Below, piece by piece: positions 63,101-64,000 of a stretch of 64,000 nucleotides of DNA (position 1 is its first letter; each line of letters begins with the position of its first letter). The stretch comes from JAIXWP01 sp041391745 (GTDB lineage: Bacteria; Bacteroidota; Bacteroidia; Flavobacteriales_D; Sanyastnellaceae). Position numbers and translations under genes: made by a program. The notes under the pieces are model-generated. The model searched no databases. It had not been told where the DNA came from and worked only from the letters and a program-made list of their open reading frames with translations. The DNA is taken from NCBI GenBank assembly GCA_041391745.1, contig JAWKNK010000010.1, positions 1 through 64,000 on the forward strand, written 5' to 3'.

Positions 63101-63927
63101 CCTAGGTCATTTTTGTAGTTACGTCCAAGAGCAGACCAATCCGTCCAGTTTCTCTTGTTCTCCAACCACATGTTCACTTCCCAAATTTGGTTAGCGTTGC
63201 CAAGGTTTACAACAGTTCCAGATACAAGAGCAGTACCATCGTCATACGCAGTAAGCGTAGCGCCTGGAGCCCAAGCCCAGTAGTCAGAAGCAGCAAGACC
63301 AGCGCTAGTTACTCCAAACAACCAGATAGATCCATCAGGACCAGGACCGATTGGTGTAGTAAGTACGCAAGTTGAAATCACACCAGCAGTGTGAGATTCA
63401 AAAGGAACTACTTCAACTACAGAACCACATGCATCTTCAGCCGATGGAGCTTCTGGAGCTACAACGTCTTCAACGCATTGTACTGTAATATCTTCTACAG
63501 CACTAAATACTGGACCTTCGTTGTCATACACAGACAAAGTCTGTGAGCATGACTCAGCAAGCTCAAGTTGTGCAATAGAAACTGTCCATGTACGAATAAT
63601 CGTGTAAGAACAGTCAGAAGAAGAAGGAATAACCAAATCTGAGAAAGAAACCTCAGGAAGCAATTCTACTAGTCCGCATGATTCAAAAGTGAATTCAGGC
63701 AAACCAGTTAGTTCAGCGTCAGCAACGTCTGAACAGCTTACTGATACGTTTGTAGGACAGGTTAGGTTAATTGATGGAATACATCCATCTCCTTGAGCGT
63801 TGGCATCACCAACACTCCAGAATGCAAAAACGGCCAAGAAAAGCATTGCTTTTCTCACCCAACTGAAAGTTGAAATCTCGCGACAACAACCTTCTACGTC
63901 TGTTAAAGAGCGTAATGTTCTCTTCAT
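57197..63927 (-). CDS. Giant HYR-repeat adhesin-like T9SS protein (locally scrambled)
   Basis: About 2240 codons. N-terminus MKRTLRSLTDVEGC, with a late signal segment ending GDANAQ near residue 45. Then about fifteen or more HYR-like Ig repeats, each with VECxDExP, DNC, EGxCPxxYTIVRTWTAxDxCGN and VDTTAP. Two copies of another ~170-residue domain (Trp-rich, ending SNYFFGFQKG and NNYFGFQLGD) lie near residues 190-350 and near the C-terminus. The end is a T9SS type A sorting domain (VNIYPNPSNMNTQIKV). Reading frames break between about 59270 and 59880, where near-identical repeats suggest a low-quality assembly. Surface adhesin or matrix protein by analogy. Confidence 0.85.
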
Positions 63928-63981
63928 AATTGAGAGTTTTGATTAATTAATAAAAGTGTTTATGGTTAGTAAAATCAAATG

Positions 63982-63989
63982 CAAAAGTA
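63982..63989 (-). promoter_or_regulatory. -7 element of the HYR-protein gene
   Basis: TACTTTTG on the minus strand, a full TAnnTTTG match, 54 bp before the ATG at 63927. Confidence 0.5.
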
Positions 63990-64000
63990 TAGGTAAAGAA

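Overview
The window looks like chromosomal DNA of a marine or aquatic Bacteroidota, most likely Flavobacteriales. The evidence is three large secreted proteins with type IX secretion (T9SS) C-terminal sorting domains, promoters matching the Bacteroidota -7 box TAnnTTTG, no convincing Shine-Dalgarno sites, and family content typical of the group (FeoA/FeoB with a small Cys-rich partner, DUF2911, YARHG, DUF1456, cytochrome bd next to sulfur genes). No ribosomal RNA, integrase, transposase or CRISPR array was found. One tRNA gene (tRNA-Ser GGA, minus strand, 56514-56601) is present.

Layout. 0-3 kb: a broken HigB-type toxin with its intact antitoxin, then a tandemly duplicated lipoprotein gene (one copy broken) among intergenic repeats. 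3-5.3 kb: ferrous iron uptake operon feoA-feoB-small protein. 5.4-14.7 kb: a secreted Ig-like protein with a membrane partner, a vanadium-haloperoxidase/PAP2-like T9SS protein (interrupted), a CHU_C-type T9SS protein, and a DUF2911 protein. 14.7-19 kb: operon of PIG-L deacetylase, tiny membrane protein and Na+/solute symporter. 19-23 kb: ferredoxin, ferredoxin reductase, Nfu and Mrp (Fe-S and redox) plus a DUF1456 protein, bracketed by inverted copies of an intergenic repeat. 23-35 kb: housekeeping genes (glycosyltransferases, trmB, tadA, 2-hydroxyacid dehydrogenase, mgtE, thioesterase, tatD, ansA) mostly in short divergent operons. 35-35.95 kb: a four-helix-bundle (23S-IVP family) gene between inverted arrays of GGATTC-type repeats. 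36-45.5 kb: a Crp/Fnr-controlled sulfur/persulfide and respiratory cluster (TauE, MBL-rhodanese, DUF6132, HMA, DsrE, porin, thioredoxin, two YeeE-type transporters, cydAB). 45.6-53.4 kb: broken hybrid histidine kinase, ABC transporter with LolA-like protein, PhnA, J-domain protein, lipoprotein. 53.6-56.4 kb: decayed Fic and toxin/immunity remnants next to tRNA-Ser. 56.6-57.03 kb: a tandem array made of the tRNA-Ser 5' segment. 57.2-63.9 kb: one giant HYR-repeat T9SS protein.

How genes work together. The 36-45.5 kb cluster is the clearest system: a Crp/Fnr regulator with four operator-like palindromes (GTGA-N6-TCAC), each placed 35.5-37.5 bp upstream of a TTTG -7 element, in front of genes for sulfite/sulfur export, persulfide oxidation, sulfur relay, thiosulfate-type uptake and the sulfide-resistant bd oxidase. 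A second genome-level signal is a set of start codons placed only 3-8 bp after a -7 box, which predicts leaderless mRNAs.

Caution: many conserved genes carry single-base frameshifts or stops (feoB partner, haloperoxidase, MBL-rhodanese, DUF6132, DsrE, porin, histidine kinase, ABC ATPase, SUKH, HYR protein). Such a density in otherwise well-conserved genes suggests that part of it is sequencing or assembly error; genuine decay is more credible at 53.6-56.4 kb.
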